A stretch of DNA of 32,878 bases from a virus. The translations under genes and the position numbers were made by a program. Under the pieces are notes generated by a model. It was not told the origin of the DNA and did no database searches. It saw only the letters and a program-made list of their open reading frames with translations. Location: IMG/VR virus record IMGVR_UViG_3300049846_000684, positions 1 through 32,878 of that record; one strand, written 5' to 3'. Below, piece after piece: positions 22,519 to 30,843 of the stretch; position 1 is the first letter of the stretch, and each line of letters starts with the position of its first letter.

Positions 22519-23133
22519 TCAGACGCGGAACACCGTGAACGCACCGGCGGCGGTCTTCACGAAGCGCGCGGTCATGCCGCCCGCCGTGATCGACAGCGTG
22601 CCGAGGTAGGTGTTGCCGGTGCCGCCCGAGATCGACAGGGCGTTGGTGCCGCCGGTGTTGATGAGCACGACATCGAACGAGTCACCGACGGCCAGCGTGG
22701 TCGCGGCGTCGATCTCGGCAGCCGTCGGAGCGGTGACAACCACCGCCGCCGCCGTCGACGAGGTGATGTAGCCGCTCATGAGCTGCGCGATGGTCGCCGT
22801 CGCGGTCGCGTTGATCGCGCTGAACGCGGTGGGGTCGATCTTCTGGAGCGGCTGCGCCATGCGCTGACCGCTGCGGATGACCGGATTCGTGCCGACCGAG
22901 GCCCACACGTCCTGCTGACCGGTCGCCTGCACGCGGAACAGCGTGGAGGCGGAGACGGCGGACGTCGTGTACTGGTCCTGCGACGCGGCCTGATCTTTGA
23001 TGAGGATCCACAGGCCGGCGCTGTTCTGCTGGAAGACCTGGTACGCGCCGAGCGACCAGACGCCGAGCTTGGACGACGCCGGGACCGTGATGTCCGACGA
23101 CAGACCGAGCGGGGTGCAAAGGGTATCAGCCAT
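22519..23133 (-). CDS. Possible head decoration or spike-base protein
   Basis: A 204-residue protein with a strong ribosome-binding site (AGGAG, seven bases upstream). It directly follows the coat gene and its hairpin. Sequence is beta-rich and Ala/Thr-rich; TAAEIDAATTLAVGDSFDVV followed by NTGGTNALSISGGTG resembles capsid- or tail-decorating beta domains. There is no enzyme motif. Position after the coat gene and composition suggest a decoration or head-fibre protein; not confirmed. Confidence 0.62.
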   Translation of the reverse strand: MADTLCTPLGLSSDITVPASSKLGVWSLGAYQVFQQNSAGLWILIKDQAASQDQYTTSAVSASTLFRVQATGQQDVWASVGTNPVIRSGQRMAQPLQKIDPTAFSAINATATATIAQLMSGYITSSTAAAVVVTAPTAAEIDAATTLAVGDSFDVVLINTGGTNALSISGGTGNTYLGTLSITAGGMTARFVKTAAGAFTVFRV

Positions 23134-23176
23134 GATCTTTCTCCTGCGATGCGTTGAGAGACGAGAGGAAGGGGAG

Positions 23177-23207
23177 GACCGAGGGCGCCGACGTGGCGCC
23201 CTCGGTC
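23177..23207 (-). terminator. 13-bp perfect hairpin just downstream of the coat gene
   Basis: GACCGAGGGCGCC and GGCGCCCTCGGTC pair perfectly around a 5-nt loop, 7 bp after the coat gene stop codon. The downstream minus-strand sequence is pyrimidine-rich (CTCCCCTTCCTCTC) rather than a U-run. A hairpin here could lower read-through or stabilise the 3' end of the abundant coat mRNA. Confidence 0.65.
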
Positions 23208-23213
23208 AGTGGG

Positions 23214-24482
23214 TCAGGTCTGCGAGAACATGATGCCGCCGCAGTGCTCGGGCAGCGGGACACCCACGCCGTAGAGCGTGTCGACGCGGACCTTCTGCAT
23301 GCCGGTGTTGATGTCGTAGCCCTTCATCAGCACGAGCTCGAAGCCGGTTTCCGTCGTGGAGCGCATGATCTCGACGCCCTGACCGGACGGCGCCTCGATG
23401 CGGCCCGGGTAGATCTCGACGGCGTCCTTGACGAAGAACGGGTTGACCGGGCCGGTGACCGTGTTGAGGAACACGATCGCGGCGGTGCCCGACTGCGAGG
23501 ACACGACGACGTTGCCGTACGCCTTCTCGGCGAGGCTGGTGCCCTGCGAGTTGATGATCGGGGGGCTGATCACGAGGGTCGTCGAGCTCGGCACCGAGAT
23601 GACCTTGAAGGTCTTCAGCTGGCCGGTGCTCTGCTTGGTGACGCGGTGGCAGCTGAACACGTTCGCGATGGTGAACGAGTCACCCGCCGCGACGTTGGTC
23701 GTGCTCGAGATGGTGATCGTCTGCACGCGGTTGTCGACGTTGGCGCCGTTGCTGTCGACCGAGGCCGGCAGGTGGTAGTTGCCGCTGCCGCCAGCGGTGT
23801 AGGTCGTCGACGCGGTGAGCGAGCCACCACCAGCAGCGGCGGTCTTGTTGATCGCGTAGTCAAGCTTGAACGTCGAGAACGACGCGAGGTCGCCGACGTA
23901 CGCACGACGGAGCGCCTCGGAGCTGATCGAGTTGTCGAGGCTGCGCGCGGTGCCGACGAGGTTGGACGCGGCGCTGTTGTAGTCGCGGCTCGAGAGCACG
24001 AGGCGACGGTCGAGAGCGGGCACACCCTGCTCGTTCATGATGGCATCGCACTGCGCGGCGTCGTCGAAGCCGGACGCGGCGCCGGAGCGCTTGACGAACA
24101 GCGTGCCACGGGTCACGGCGGCATTCAGGACGTCGTAGTTGATGTCGCTGGCGAGCTTCTGCGACATCGCGCGGACGAGGCGCTCTTCCTGGAGGGCGTC
24201 ACGCAGCTCGGTGTCGCTCATCTGGAAGGGCGCGTGCTTGCGGGTGTTGATGGCAGCCGGCGACGCCATCTGCGTGTAGGCGCCGAAGTTCGACGTCGCG
24301 TCGGAGCCGTTGAAGCTGACGCCGATGTACGGGTTCGGCCTCCAGAAGACGTCGTTCGCACGGGCCATCCGCACCTGATCGGTGGTGACGATGGACGCGA
24401 GACCGCTGGCGACGAGCTGGTCATCGAAGCCCTTCAGGAGCTTCTCGAAGAAAACTTCAACAGACTTGTTGAACGAGGGCAT
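23214..24482 (-). CDS. P22 gp5-like major coat protein
   Basis: A 422-residue HK97-fold coat protein of the P22 gp5 family (430 residues in P22). Markers include SDTELRDALQEERLVRAMSQ, the inserted beta domain with GANVDNRVQTITISS (residues 246-260), and GDSFTI...TFKVISV with ISPPI. AYGNV and the C-terminal TLYGVGVPLPEHCGGIMFSQ also match. The P22-type I-domain insertion seems present (about 218-335). Start ATG 24482 has AAAGG seven bases upstream. It follows the scaffold gene by 3 bp, as in P22. Confidence 0.93.
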   Translation of the reverse strand: MPSFNKSVEVFFEKLLKGFDDQLVASGLASIVTTDQVRMARANDVFWRPNPYIGVSFNGSDATSNFGAYTQMASPAAINTRKHAPFQMSDTELRDALQEERLVRAMSQKLASDINYDVLNAAVTRGTLFVKRSGAASGFDDAAQCDAIMNEQGVPALDRRLVLSSRDYNSAASNLVGTARSLDNSISSEALRRAYVGDLASFSTFKLDYAINKTAAAGGGSLTASTTYTAGGSGNYHLPASVDSNGANVDNRVQTITISSTTNVAAGDSFTIANVFSCHRVTKQSTGQLKTFKVISVPSSTTLVISPPIINSQGTSLAEKAYGNVVVSSQSGTAAIVFLNTVTGPVNPFFVKDAVEIYPGRIEAPSGQGVEIMRSTTETGFELVLMKGYDINTGMQKVRVDTLYGVGVPLPEHCGGIMFSQT

Positions 24483-24485
24483 GGT

Positions 24486-25418
24486 TCAGCCTTTCTTTGC
24501 GCCGTCGTGCGCGCGCTTGATCCGGTGGTATTCGGTGTAGTCGCCGGTTTCGCGGGCACGCTTCAGGGCGCGTTCGAGGGATGCGGACGACGAGGATTCG
24601 GCGCCGCCGGTGATCTTCTTCTCAGCCTTCGCCTTGGGGGGTTCCTTGCTCATGACCTTGATGCTTCCTTCCAGTCGGGCGAGTGCTGCGGTGAATCGGG
24701 CAGGGCTCTTGATGGCGGCGAGCTCTTTCAGCTTCTCGGGGTTGCGGTGCAGGGCGAGGACGACGAGCGGTGCGTTGTCGAGGGCCTCCATCAAAAGGCT
24801 CTGCTGCACCTGCGAGAACTCGCGGGCCACCTCGATCTCCGCGTCCTCGTAGTCGGGGGCCTGCTGAAGTACAGCGGCCCGCTTCTGCGCGAACGTGGCC
24901 TTGGTGGCCTCCCACTCCTTCGCCTGCTGCTCCTGTGTGGCCTTCAGCTTCTGCGCGTGGTCATCGACCTTGCGCTTGGCTTCCATCCAGCGGACGAGCT
25001 CGGCTTTGAGCCGGGCCTCGTCGTAGTCGCAGCCGCTCAGGGTGGGTTCCGGAGGCAGCACGGGTGCCGTCTCCTGCGGTGCCGCCTGTGCGGCGAGCCG
25101 CTCCTCGAGCTCGCGGATTTTCCGCGCCTGCTCTCGCCGCTCTTGCCGGGCCAGCGCCCACGCTCGGGCTGCCTTGTCCGGTGGAGGGGGCGGATCCTCC
25201 TCGCCGAGCGTCACCGTCAGGGCTGCGGGCTTCTCGTCGGGCTTCGGCTCGCTCGGCTTCTCGCTGTCGTCGGGCTGGCCTGCGTCGTCTGGCTTTGCCT
25301 CTTCGGGCGCTGCCTCTTCTGCGGGCTTTTCTGTGACGTCCTCGGTCTGCTCTGCGGGCTGTTCGCCCTCGGCCTGCACGTCTGCCGGTTCGGTAGCCTC
25401 GGCTGCCTCGATTGCCAT
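24486..25418 (-). CDS. Scaffolding protein (P22 gp8-like)
   Basis: A 310-residue protein, near P22 gp8 (303 residues). The acidic, Pro/Glu-rich N-terminal third looks disordered. Long helices occupy the middle (LARQERREQARKIRELEERL; AELVRWMEAKRKVDDHAQKL; IEVAREFSQVQQSLLMEAL). The C-terminus has a short basic helical hairpin (SLERALKRARETGDYTEYHR, IKRAHDGAKKG), the type of element that binds coat protein. It sits directly upstream of the coat gene. Start ATG 25418 follows AAGGGA. It should be absent from mature particles. Confidence 0.88.
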   Translation of the reverse strand: MAIEAAEATEPADVQAEGEQPAEQTEDVTEKPAEEAAPEEAKPDDAGQPDDSEKPSEPKPDEKPAALTVTLGEEDPPPPPDKAARAWALARQERREQARKIRELEERLAAQAAPQETAPVLPPEPTLSGCDYDEARLKAELVRWMEAKRKVDDHAQKLKATQEQQAKEWEATKATFAQKRAAVLQQAPDYEDAEIEVAREFSQVQQSLLMEALDNAPLVVLALHRNPEKLKELAAIKSPARFTAALARLEGSIKVMSKEPPKAKAEKKITGGAESSSSASLERALKRARETGDYTEYHRIKRAHDGAKKG

Positions 25419-25446
25419 CTGGTTGTCCCTTGCTCGCCCAGGTATC

Positions 25447-25476
25447 GCGCGGGGCGGTTCGCGGTGCCGTCACACT
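25447..25476 (-). promoter_or_regulatory. Weak candidate promoter for scaffold/coat
   Basis: On the minus strand, within the 87-bp gap between two genes (25419-25505), a TTGCCG-like -35 and a TAGTGT-like -10 are separated by about 17 bp. Matches to consensus are only 4/6 and 3/6. It is plausible because this is one of the few gaps in the operon and precedes the highly expressed scaffold and coat genes, but the call is tentative and coordinates are approximate. Confidence 0.2.
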
Positions 25477-25505
25477 AGCACCGCGAGACACAGCCGGCAA
25501 ACAGC

Positions 25506-26180
25506 CTATATCGCGTCGTAGACGGCGCGGATGCTGGCGATGGGCACCACGCTGGCCCACACCTCGTATCGGTAGAGAACGAGCCGTGGGCGCGGCTGGT
25601 TGATGGCTTGGCGTCCGATGTCGCCGGTGATGCCAACGGCTGGCGCACCAACGGATGATGCTTGCGATCCGTCGACGTTGATGATCACGTTCGCGCCGTC
25701 GTACTGCACGATCGCGGTGACCTTGTTCCCGGGCGCGATGACCTTCGGAAGCTGCGGCGTGCCGCCGTAGGCGTAGAGCACACCGGCAGACGCCGAGTTT
25801 TCGAGCTCGCTGACGACATCCCAGTCGTATGCGGTCGTCACGACGACACCCATCCGCACAGCCATCGTGTACGACGTTCCCGCCGCGATGCCCGTCGATG
25901 GTAGTCCGCTGTAGTGCATGATGTTGAACAGCGAGCCGGCGTCGACGGTGAGCTTGGTGGCGTCGACGGACGACGAGCCTGCCGTGCCACCACCGTAGCT
26001 GTAGGTACGCGTCCATGTTCCGCCGAGGCTGCCCGTGTTCGCCAGCGTCGCGGGGTCAGACGCTGGCGTGTAGTTGCTCGGGATCATCTGGATAAGCGGC
26101 GTCGGTAGCCCGCCACGTCGGCGAGTGCTCGACCAGCCCTCGCGCCAGTCGGTGACGATCGGCGAGCGGTACGGTTTCAC
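25506..26180 (-). CDS. Lectin-like beta-sandwich protein inserted between portal and scaffold
   Basis: A 224-residue protein; GTG 26180 overlaps the portal stop (GTGA). After a basic N-terminus (MKPYRSPIVTDWREGWSSTR) it is beta-rich, with NTGSLGGTWTRTYSYGGG, SSVDATKLTVDAGS, YTMAVRMGVVVTTAYDWDVV and VIINVDGSQASSV, ending VLYRYEVWASVV. The pattern suggests a concanavalin A/LamG-like jelly roll. P22 has no gene here. It may be a head-surface decoration or an accessory lectin, but the family is inferred from general character only. Confidence 0.58.
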   Translation of the reverse strand: MKPYRSPIVTDWREGWSSTRRRGGLPTPLIQMIPSNYTPASDPATLANTGSLGGTWTRTYSYGGGTAGSSSVDATKLTVDAGSLFNIMHYSGLPSTGIAAGTSYTMAVRMGVVVTTAYDWDVVSELENSASAGVLYAYGGTPQLPKVIAPGNKVTAIVQYDGANVIINVDGSQASSVGAPAVGITGDIGRQAINQPRPRLVLYRYEVWASVVPIASIRAVYDAI

Positions 26181-28270
26181 CGCGTCGGCACCGCGACGAC
26201 AACTTGCTGCTTCGTCTCGGCGTCCACCTTGGCGATCGTGGCAAGCGTGCTGGCCTCGGTCTGCTTGATCTTGGCCTGCGTGAGTTGCGTATCTGCGAGC
26301 GTGCGCATCGTGTCGGCCTTGGCCTTCTCGGCGAGATTGGCCTCCTTCTGCGCCATGGCAAGAAGCGTCTGCGTCTGCGGGTCAGGCGGCATCGCGCCCT
26401 TGGCCTGCTGCTCCTGCATCAACTCCTGCTGCTCCTGCTCCGTCGGCTTGATCACGCCTTGGCGGACGAGCTGACGACGGAAAAAGTCCTGAATGTCGGC
26501 GAGGCCCTCGCCTTCCATATTCGCCAGCGCCGCAGCCGTGATCACCTGCCGCGTAGCAACGTCGTCTTGCGGGATGATGGCGAGCATGCCCGTCAGTGCG
26601 CGCACCGTCGCGGCACGCTTCGTCACCGTCGAGGGCCCAACGTCGACGACGACGTCGAGGTCCTCTTCGGCGATGTTGTTGCGCCCACCCTTGAGCGGCA
26701 CGCCTTCTTCGTCGAGGCCGGGAGCGCCAACGACGACAGACGCGCGAGTGCCGTCGGCGGCGACGACCTTCAACCTGCGCCCCTTCGTCACGTAGACGTC
26801 GCGCGCCATGGACTTCCAGATCTCGCCCACGCACTTCATGCCCTGCTTGAAGTTGTCGAGGTAGATCGCGGTCAGCCGGTCCATGCCCTGCTGCAACATC
26901 TCGACGGCCTTGCCGCTGATGTTGGCGACCACCTTTTCCTGGTCCTGCGCGCTGCCGAGGATGTCCTTCATGTCCTGCGACACGAACTGAAGCAAGCCGC
27001 CGAGCGCGGGCGGGATGGCGGGCGCCTTGGTGTAGCCGAGCGGCCCACCGGCAGCCATGGACCCATCGCTGTTCATGAGCGGGTTCACGCGCAGATAGGC
27101 ATGGTTGGCGATGTTGTCGTCGGCCCACTCCCGCTGAAAGCCGTCGATCTGCTCAGGCGCGAAAATGGGCTTCTCGACGGGCGACATTGCCGAGATCTCG
27201 GCGAGCTTGCTTGTCAACATGTTGGCGATGCGCTGCGCGTCCTTGGCGAGCCTGACATGTCCCTGCCATCGCTCCTTGTTGTCGATGTAGACGCGCTTAC
27301 CGTAGACAGGCGCAATCGGGATGCGCTTGCCGGCGATGATCCCGCAGTCCTCGAGGACGGCGCGTCCGCTCATGATGTACTTGTGGACGCGCTTGACGTG
27401 GTCAACGCCGCGATCCACCTCGACGGCGCCCTCGAGCTTCAATCGCTCACGCAACGTCGGGCCACGCTCGTCCTCGCTCTCGTCCTCGTCGACGTAGTCG
27501 AGCTCCTCGTCGGTCTTCTCGATCTCCTCGCCGAGCGGCGTCTTGAAGCAGGTGTAGGGCTCCTTGACCTTCTCGACGACGTAGTATTCGGCGACGTAGA
27601 CGACGGCGGGCGTGTACCAGTCCTGCGACAGGTTATCGAGGACGTCCTTGGGCCAACTCGCGGGGTCGTCGCCCCATTCGTCGAGGTACGCGTCGTGCGT
27701 CATCGGCGTGACCAAGAACGCAAACCGCGCATCGCTCTTGTCTTTGCGCTTGCTGTTGAGGTCGAAAAAGACGCTGGTGTCGGCGTCGGTGATCGGCTCA
27801 ATGCGGATGCGCAGGTCGTCGGCGTCTTCCTCGCTCTCGTCGTCCTCGTGCTCGACGCGCAGGCGGATGGCACCGAATCCGCCTGACACGGCTTCGGTGA
27901 AAGCGTTGTCGTAGGCCTCGTCGGCGTTGCTGTCCTGCTCGTCGGAGCGGAATAGCCCGTCGGCCACGTCGGCGACGTCGCTGCGCGGAGTGCCGTCGCG
28001 CGGCAAAAAGTCGACGGTGACGCGGTTGGCGCGGTGGTCGCCCTCGAGGCGAGCGATGGCGCCGGCGATCTTGTTGAGCTCAAAGCGCGGCTTGTTCGCG
28101 AACTGCGCCTCGAGCGGACCCTCCCACTGCGCGCCAGGGACGCTCACGAAGCGCCGATCCTCGCGGCTCTGGAGTCGGTCGTCCCGCGTGGCCTCCGAGA
28201 TGCGCCCGAAACGCTGAAGCGCCTCACGATGGATGCGGAGGAGTCGGTCTGCCTTGGATTCACGCGCCAT
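26177..28270 (-). CDS. P22 gp1-like portal protein
   Basis: A 697-residue portal protein; P22 gp1 is 725. Family features are RFELNKIAGAIARLEGDHRA and NRVTVDFLPRDG near residues 62-92, DEAYDNAFTEAVSGGFGAIR, RIEPITDADTSVFFDLNSKR, RLAKDAQRIANMLTSKLAEI, and the long C-terminal helix rich in Gln/Lys (KANLAEKAKADTMRTL-like), which corresponds to the P22 barrel. The portal ring is the DNA entry and exit channel and binds the terminase and the gp4 adaptor. It starts 10 bp downstream of the terminase stop. Confidence 0.93.
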   Translation of the reverse strand: MARESKADRLLRIHREALQRFGRISEATRDDRLQSREDRRFVSVPGAQWEGPLEAQFANKPRFELNKIAGAIARLEGDHRANRVTVDFLPRDGTPRSDVADVADGLFRSDEQDSNADEAYDNAFTEAVSGGFGAIRLRVEHEDDESEEDADDLRIRIEPITDADTSVFFDLNSKRKDKSDARFAFLVTPMTHDAYLDEWGDDPASWPKDVLDNLSQDWYTPAVVYVAEYYVVEKVKEPYTCFKTPLGEEIEKTDEELDYVDEDESEDERGPTLRERLKLEGAVEVDRGVDHVKRVHKYIMSGRAVLEDCGIIAGKRIPIAPVYGKRVYIDNKERWQGHVRLAKDAQRIANMLTSKLAEISAMSPVEKPIFAPEQIDGFQREWADDNIANHAYLRVNPLMNSDGSMAAGGPLGYTKAPAIPPALGGLLQFVSQDMKDILGSAQDQEKVVANISGKAVEMLQQGMDRLTAIYLDNFKQGMKCVGEIWKSMARDVYVTKGRRLKVVAADGTRASVVVGAPGLDEEGVPLKGGRNNIAEEDLDVVVDVGPSTVTKRAATVRALTGMLAIIPQDDVATRQVITAAALANMEGEGLADIQDFFRRQLVRQGVIKPTEQEQQELMQEQQAKGAMPPDPQTQTLLAMAQKEANLAEKAKADTMRTLADTQLTQAKIKQTEASTLATIAKVDAETKQQVVVAVPTR

Positions 28271-28280
28271 GGCGCACAGC

Positions 28281-29519
28281 CTAGCGCGCCTTGCTCCAGC
28301 GCGAAACCTGCGGAAGCGGCGCCGCCGGCTTCACCTTGGCCCCCGACAGACGCCGAGCGGCCTCGCAGGCGTAGCGTAGCGCGTCCAGGCAATGATCCGC
28401 CTGTCCCTTGCGCAGATGCGGCGTCGGCCGGCCGGTGCTCGGGTCTGCCGCGTACTGGTAGCCAGCGAGCTCGTCCGCCATGTGCCGGCAGCGCGGATGC
28501 ACGACGATGTCGTAGCCTTGCAGCCACTTGATGCCCTCGACGACGGACGCCGGCCCCTTCACGCTGGCGACGACCTTCGGCAGCCCGTTCTTGCGCAGGT
28601 GCGAGATGCTTTCAGGGCGTGCGCTGTCTGCCGTGATGGGCCACAGCTCGGCATCGGGCACCTGCAAGGCAAACTGCGGCAGGTCGACCGTTTCCACGCC
28701 GAGCGCCCACGCCTCGTGATCGACGTAGAGCGTGCGCCCGACGGCGTGGCACCGCACGATGGCCGCAGGGTCGACGGAGAAGCCGAAGTCGAGGCCGTAC
28801 CAATGCACGGCGTCGGCGGGCGTCTCGAAGTCCTGCACCCTCCAGTTGCGGAAGACGCGAAACTCGCTGGCCGCAGCGTAGCCGCCAAGCCAGACGTGCG
28901 CGTATTTGTCGGCGTCACGCGAGCGATCCCATTCCATTTCTCGGCGCAGCACGTCGGGAAACCATGGGTTATCGCTGTAGTTCACATGGACGACGACGGC
29001 GTCGGGCGGCTTGTCGGGCCCGCGCAGCAGTCGGTCTACGGGATCGCTCTCGTCCATCGGGTTCCACGAGAACCACAGCTCGCTCCCGTCCTTGCGAATC
29101 GTCGGACGCAGCATGTCGAGCGACTTCTGGCTGAGCGTCTGCGCCTCCTCCACCCATGCGCGATCGAAGCCCTCGAGCGACTTGATCGACGACGCCGTGT
29201 GGTCCTGCATGCCGACGAAGATGATCTTGCCGGTGCCGCCGCGCCGCAAAATCTGCGACTGCTGGATCTCGAACAAGTCGGCGACGCCGAGCTCGGCGAT
29301 CTTGCTCTCAAGCAGCCGCTTGACCGACTCGCGCAGCGTTCCCTGGACCTCGCGCACACACACGCTCGAGGTGTTCGGGTCTGCGACGTGCGCCTCGATC
29401 ATGAGCTCGGCGAACGCCCACGATTTGCCCGAGCCGCGTCCGCCGAATGCGCCCTTGTAGCGAGCCGGCTGCAACAGCGGCAGCATCCATGCCGGCGTCG
29501 GCAGCCGCAGTGTGCTCAT
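28281..29519 (-). CDS. terL: Terminase large subunit (PBSX/Sf6-like family)
   Basis: A 412-residue packaging motor. ATPase domain: Walker A GGRGSGKS (26-33), Walker B AWVEEA (121-126) and coupling motif SWNP (151-154). RNase H-like nuclease: first acidic Asp244 (YGLDFGFSVDP), then ITADSARPE, then a C-terminal GQADHCLDALRYA. All three nuclease acidic positions are present, so cleavage should be active. VNYSDNPWFPDVLRREME is typical of PBSX/Sf6 large terminases. ATG 29519 overlaps the small-subunit stop (ATGA). Sequence alone does not settle headful versus site-specific packaging, but Sf6-like enzymes are usually headful. Confidence 0.96.
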   Translation of the reverse strand: MSTLRLPTPAWMLPLLQPARYKGAFGGRGSGKSWAFAELMIEAHVADPNTSSVCVREVQGTLRESVKRLLESKIAELGVADLFEIQQSQILRRGGTGKIIFVGMQDHTASSIKSLEGFDRAWVEEAQTLSQKSLDMLRPTIRKDGSELWFSWNPMDESDPVDRLLRGPDKPPDAVVVHVNYSDNPWFPDVLRREMEWDRSRDADKYAHVWLGGYAAASEFRVFRNWRVQDFETPADAVHWYGLDFGFSVDPAAIVRCHAVGRTLYVDHEAWALGVETVDLPQFALQVPDAELWPITADSARPESISHLRKNGLPKVVASVKGPASVVEGIKWLQGYDIVVHPRCRHMADELAGYQYAADPSTGRPTPHLRKGQADHCLDALRYACEAARRLSGAKVKPAAPLPQVSRWSKAR

Positions 29520-29824
29520 TCAGCCTTCGGCGTCACGATCTCGCGGATGATCTTTTCGACGGCGAGTTGCCCCTCGACCGTCACCGTCTCTGGCGCCTTG
29601 CCGTAGATGCGGTCCACGACGAGCGCGGCCGCTTGCAGCCGCAGCTTGGGGTTGCTGTCCTCGGTGCCGAGCGCCACGCCCAAGAGGTACTTCAGCGCCT
29701 CGGGGCCGGACTCTTTGAACCAGTCAGGCAGCTTGGGGCGCCCGTTGCTCAGCGGAGCATGGCCAGCGGCAAACCTGCCGTCGGCCTTACGCTCCACCTT
29801 CGGCCCATTTTCATGGTCGCTCAC
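29516..29824 (-). CDS. Probable terminase small subunit (DUF5681-like)
   Basis: A 102-residue protein. GTG 29824 overlaps the upstream stop (GTGA) and has AGGA eight bases ahead; an upstream ATG at 29893 was rejected because it lies inside that gene. The N-terminus RKADGRFAAGHAPLSNGRPK resembles the FxPGxSGNPxGRPK start of DUF5681 proteins. The rest is helical (LKYLLGVALGTEDSNPKLRL, AALVVDRIYGKAPE). Position immediately before terL indicates the small terminase subunit that recognises phage DNA; a specific fold cannot be confirmed from sequence alone. Confidence 0.78.
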   Translation of the reverse strand: MSDHENGPKVERKADGRFAAGHAPLSNGRPKLPDWFKESGPEALKYLLGVALGTEDSNPKLRLQAAALVVDRIYGKAPETVTVEGQLAVEKIIREIVTPKAE

Positions 29825-29994
29825 GTCGTCGATCCTACCTTCCCGCCCTTGTCCGGTCCAGCTGGCCACACCCGCAAGCACGCCAGCGAGCACAGCTGCA
29901 CAGTGCCGAGCTTGCCGTCAGCCTTGCGCCGCACGCTGACATGGCGCACCTCGCCGAGAAGATTGCCGCACTGTGCGCAGACGTCACCGCTCAT
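29821..29994 (-). CDS. 57-residue zinc-finger protein
   Basis: ATG 29994 overlaps the upstream stop (ATGA) and the TGA at 29821-29823 overlaps the next GTG (GTGA). Cys6-x2-Cys9 (VCAQCGN) and Cys35-x3-Cys39 (LCSLACL) flank a basic beta region (VRHVSVRRKADGKLG). This is the layout of a small treble-clef or zinc-ribbon domain. It is below common size limits, but the overlaps and paired cysteines make it convincing. Probably DNA-binding; role unknown. It lies just before the terminase genes. Confidence 0.7.
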   Translation of the reverse strand: MSGDVCAQCGNLLGEVRHVSVRRKADGKLGTVQLCSLACLRVWPAGPDKGGKVGSTT

Positions 29995-30377
29995 CGGGAC
30001 ACCCTCACATCGGCGTCAGGGTGCTCCTCGCACGCCGCGAGGTACGCGCGCAGGAAGCCGGTGAAGCTGTCGACCGATCCCCACCCGTTCGGCGGGTTGA
30101 GATGCACATAGGCGGTGTGATTCCCTGTGATCTCGTCGACAGCTGCGCGCAACGGCTCGATCAGCTGCGCCGCCTTTGAGATTCCGTTTTCATCCGGGCG
30201 CCACACAGCATCATAGCACCCGAGGGCATCGGCGATCGCGCCGTGGTTGTGCGTCGTGTTGCGCCAGAAGACTTGTGTCGTCTCCCGCGATCCACCATGG
30301 CCGCACCATTCGCAGTTGCAGCGGTGTTCGCCATCCTCCCACACGCGCGGGACCTCAAGGTACACGTCGAGACTCAT
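29991..30377 (-). CDS. Conserved phage protein of the MSLDVYLE...HNHG family
   Basis: A 128-residue protein; ATG 30377 overlaps the upstream stop (ATGA). Conserved traits I recognise from many phage and bacterial hypothetical proteins are MSLDVYL at the start, NTTHNHGAIADALGCYDAVW with RPDE, and HLNPPNGWGSVDSFTGFLRA near the end with HPDADVRVSR. Cys20, Cys22 and Cys25 with His18/His27 could bind a metal ion; some relatives lack this insert. Biochemical function is unknown. Confidence 0.75.
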   Translation of the reverse strand: MSLDVYLEVPRVWEDGEHRCNCEWCGHGGSRETTQVFWRNTTHNHGAIADALGCYDAVWRPDENGISKAAQLIEPLRAAVDEITGNHTAYVHLNPPNGWGSVDSFTGFLRAYLAACEEHPDADVRVSR

Positions 30378-30598
30378 TCCGCCTCCCGCTCTTCATCCCG
30401 GTCATACCTCACCACGCGGTACCCCGTGCTCTCGCTGTACACCAGCCCCGTAGCCTCACGCTCCCAGCGCCGCGCACGCCACTCCCGATCCGCGCAATCC
30501 GCGCAGTAGATCCACCCGCCGATCTTGGTGCGTCCGCCGACACATTCCCCACTGCACTCATCGCAGCGCGTCACGTCGTCATGATGTTCTGTCGTCAT
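30374..30598 (-). CDS. Zinc-ribbon small protein
   Basis: A 74-residue protein. ATG 30598 overlaps the upstream stop (ATGA); an in-frame start at 30724 lies inside the upstream gene. Cys12-x2-Cys15 and Cys32-x2-Cys35 form a zinc ribbon (TRCDECSGECVGG; WIYCADCADREW). A charged C-terminal region follows (RARRWEREATGLVYSESTGY). Similar ribbons are common in phage early or regulatory regions. Function unknown. Confidence 0.68.
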   Translation of the reverse strand: MTTEHHDDVTRCDECSGECVGGRTKIGGWIYCADCADREWRARRWEREATGLVYSESTGYRVVRYDRDEEREAE

Positions 30599-30843
30599 TG
30601 CTTGCCCCCTTCCGGCAGCGAGTCGCGCAAAAGTCCCGGCCCACGCTCGTCGCCAAAAACGACATGCACAGGCGCATTGAAAAGCCTCTTGGCGACCGCA
30701 ACCCCGGTTCCCTGCGTCACCCACAGCTCGTCAGTGTCGTCAACGACATAGCCGTCGCTGGTCCTTTCCAGCTGCATTGCCACGATCCTGTCCGGTGCGT
30801 CGTCGGTTTGGATCACAACCACAAAAACAACATCTGCCGCCAT
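30595..30843 (-). CDS. Hypothetical small alpha/beta protein
   Basis: An 82-residue protein. ATG 30843 overlaps the upstream stop (TGATG). The hydrophobic N-terminal strand (ADVVFVVVIQTDDAPD) and alternating beta strands (RIVAMQLERTSDGYVVDD; GVAVAKRLFNAPVHVVFGDE) suggest a compact beta or alpha/beta fold. No family or catalytic motif is recognised. It lies between a ribbon-helix-helix regulator and a zinc-ribbon protein. Confidence 0.62.
   Translation of the reverse strand: MAADVVFVVVIQTDDAPDRIVAMQLERTSDGYVVDDTDELWVTQGTGVAVAKRLFNAPVHVVFGDERGPGLLRDSLPEGGKQ

Noticed and set aside
23154-25478. 774-codon open frame on the plus strand
   Set aside because: Antisense to the coat and scaffold genes, with low-complexity shadow composition.
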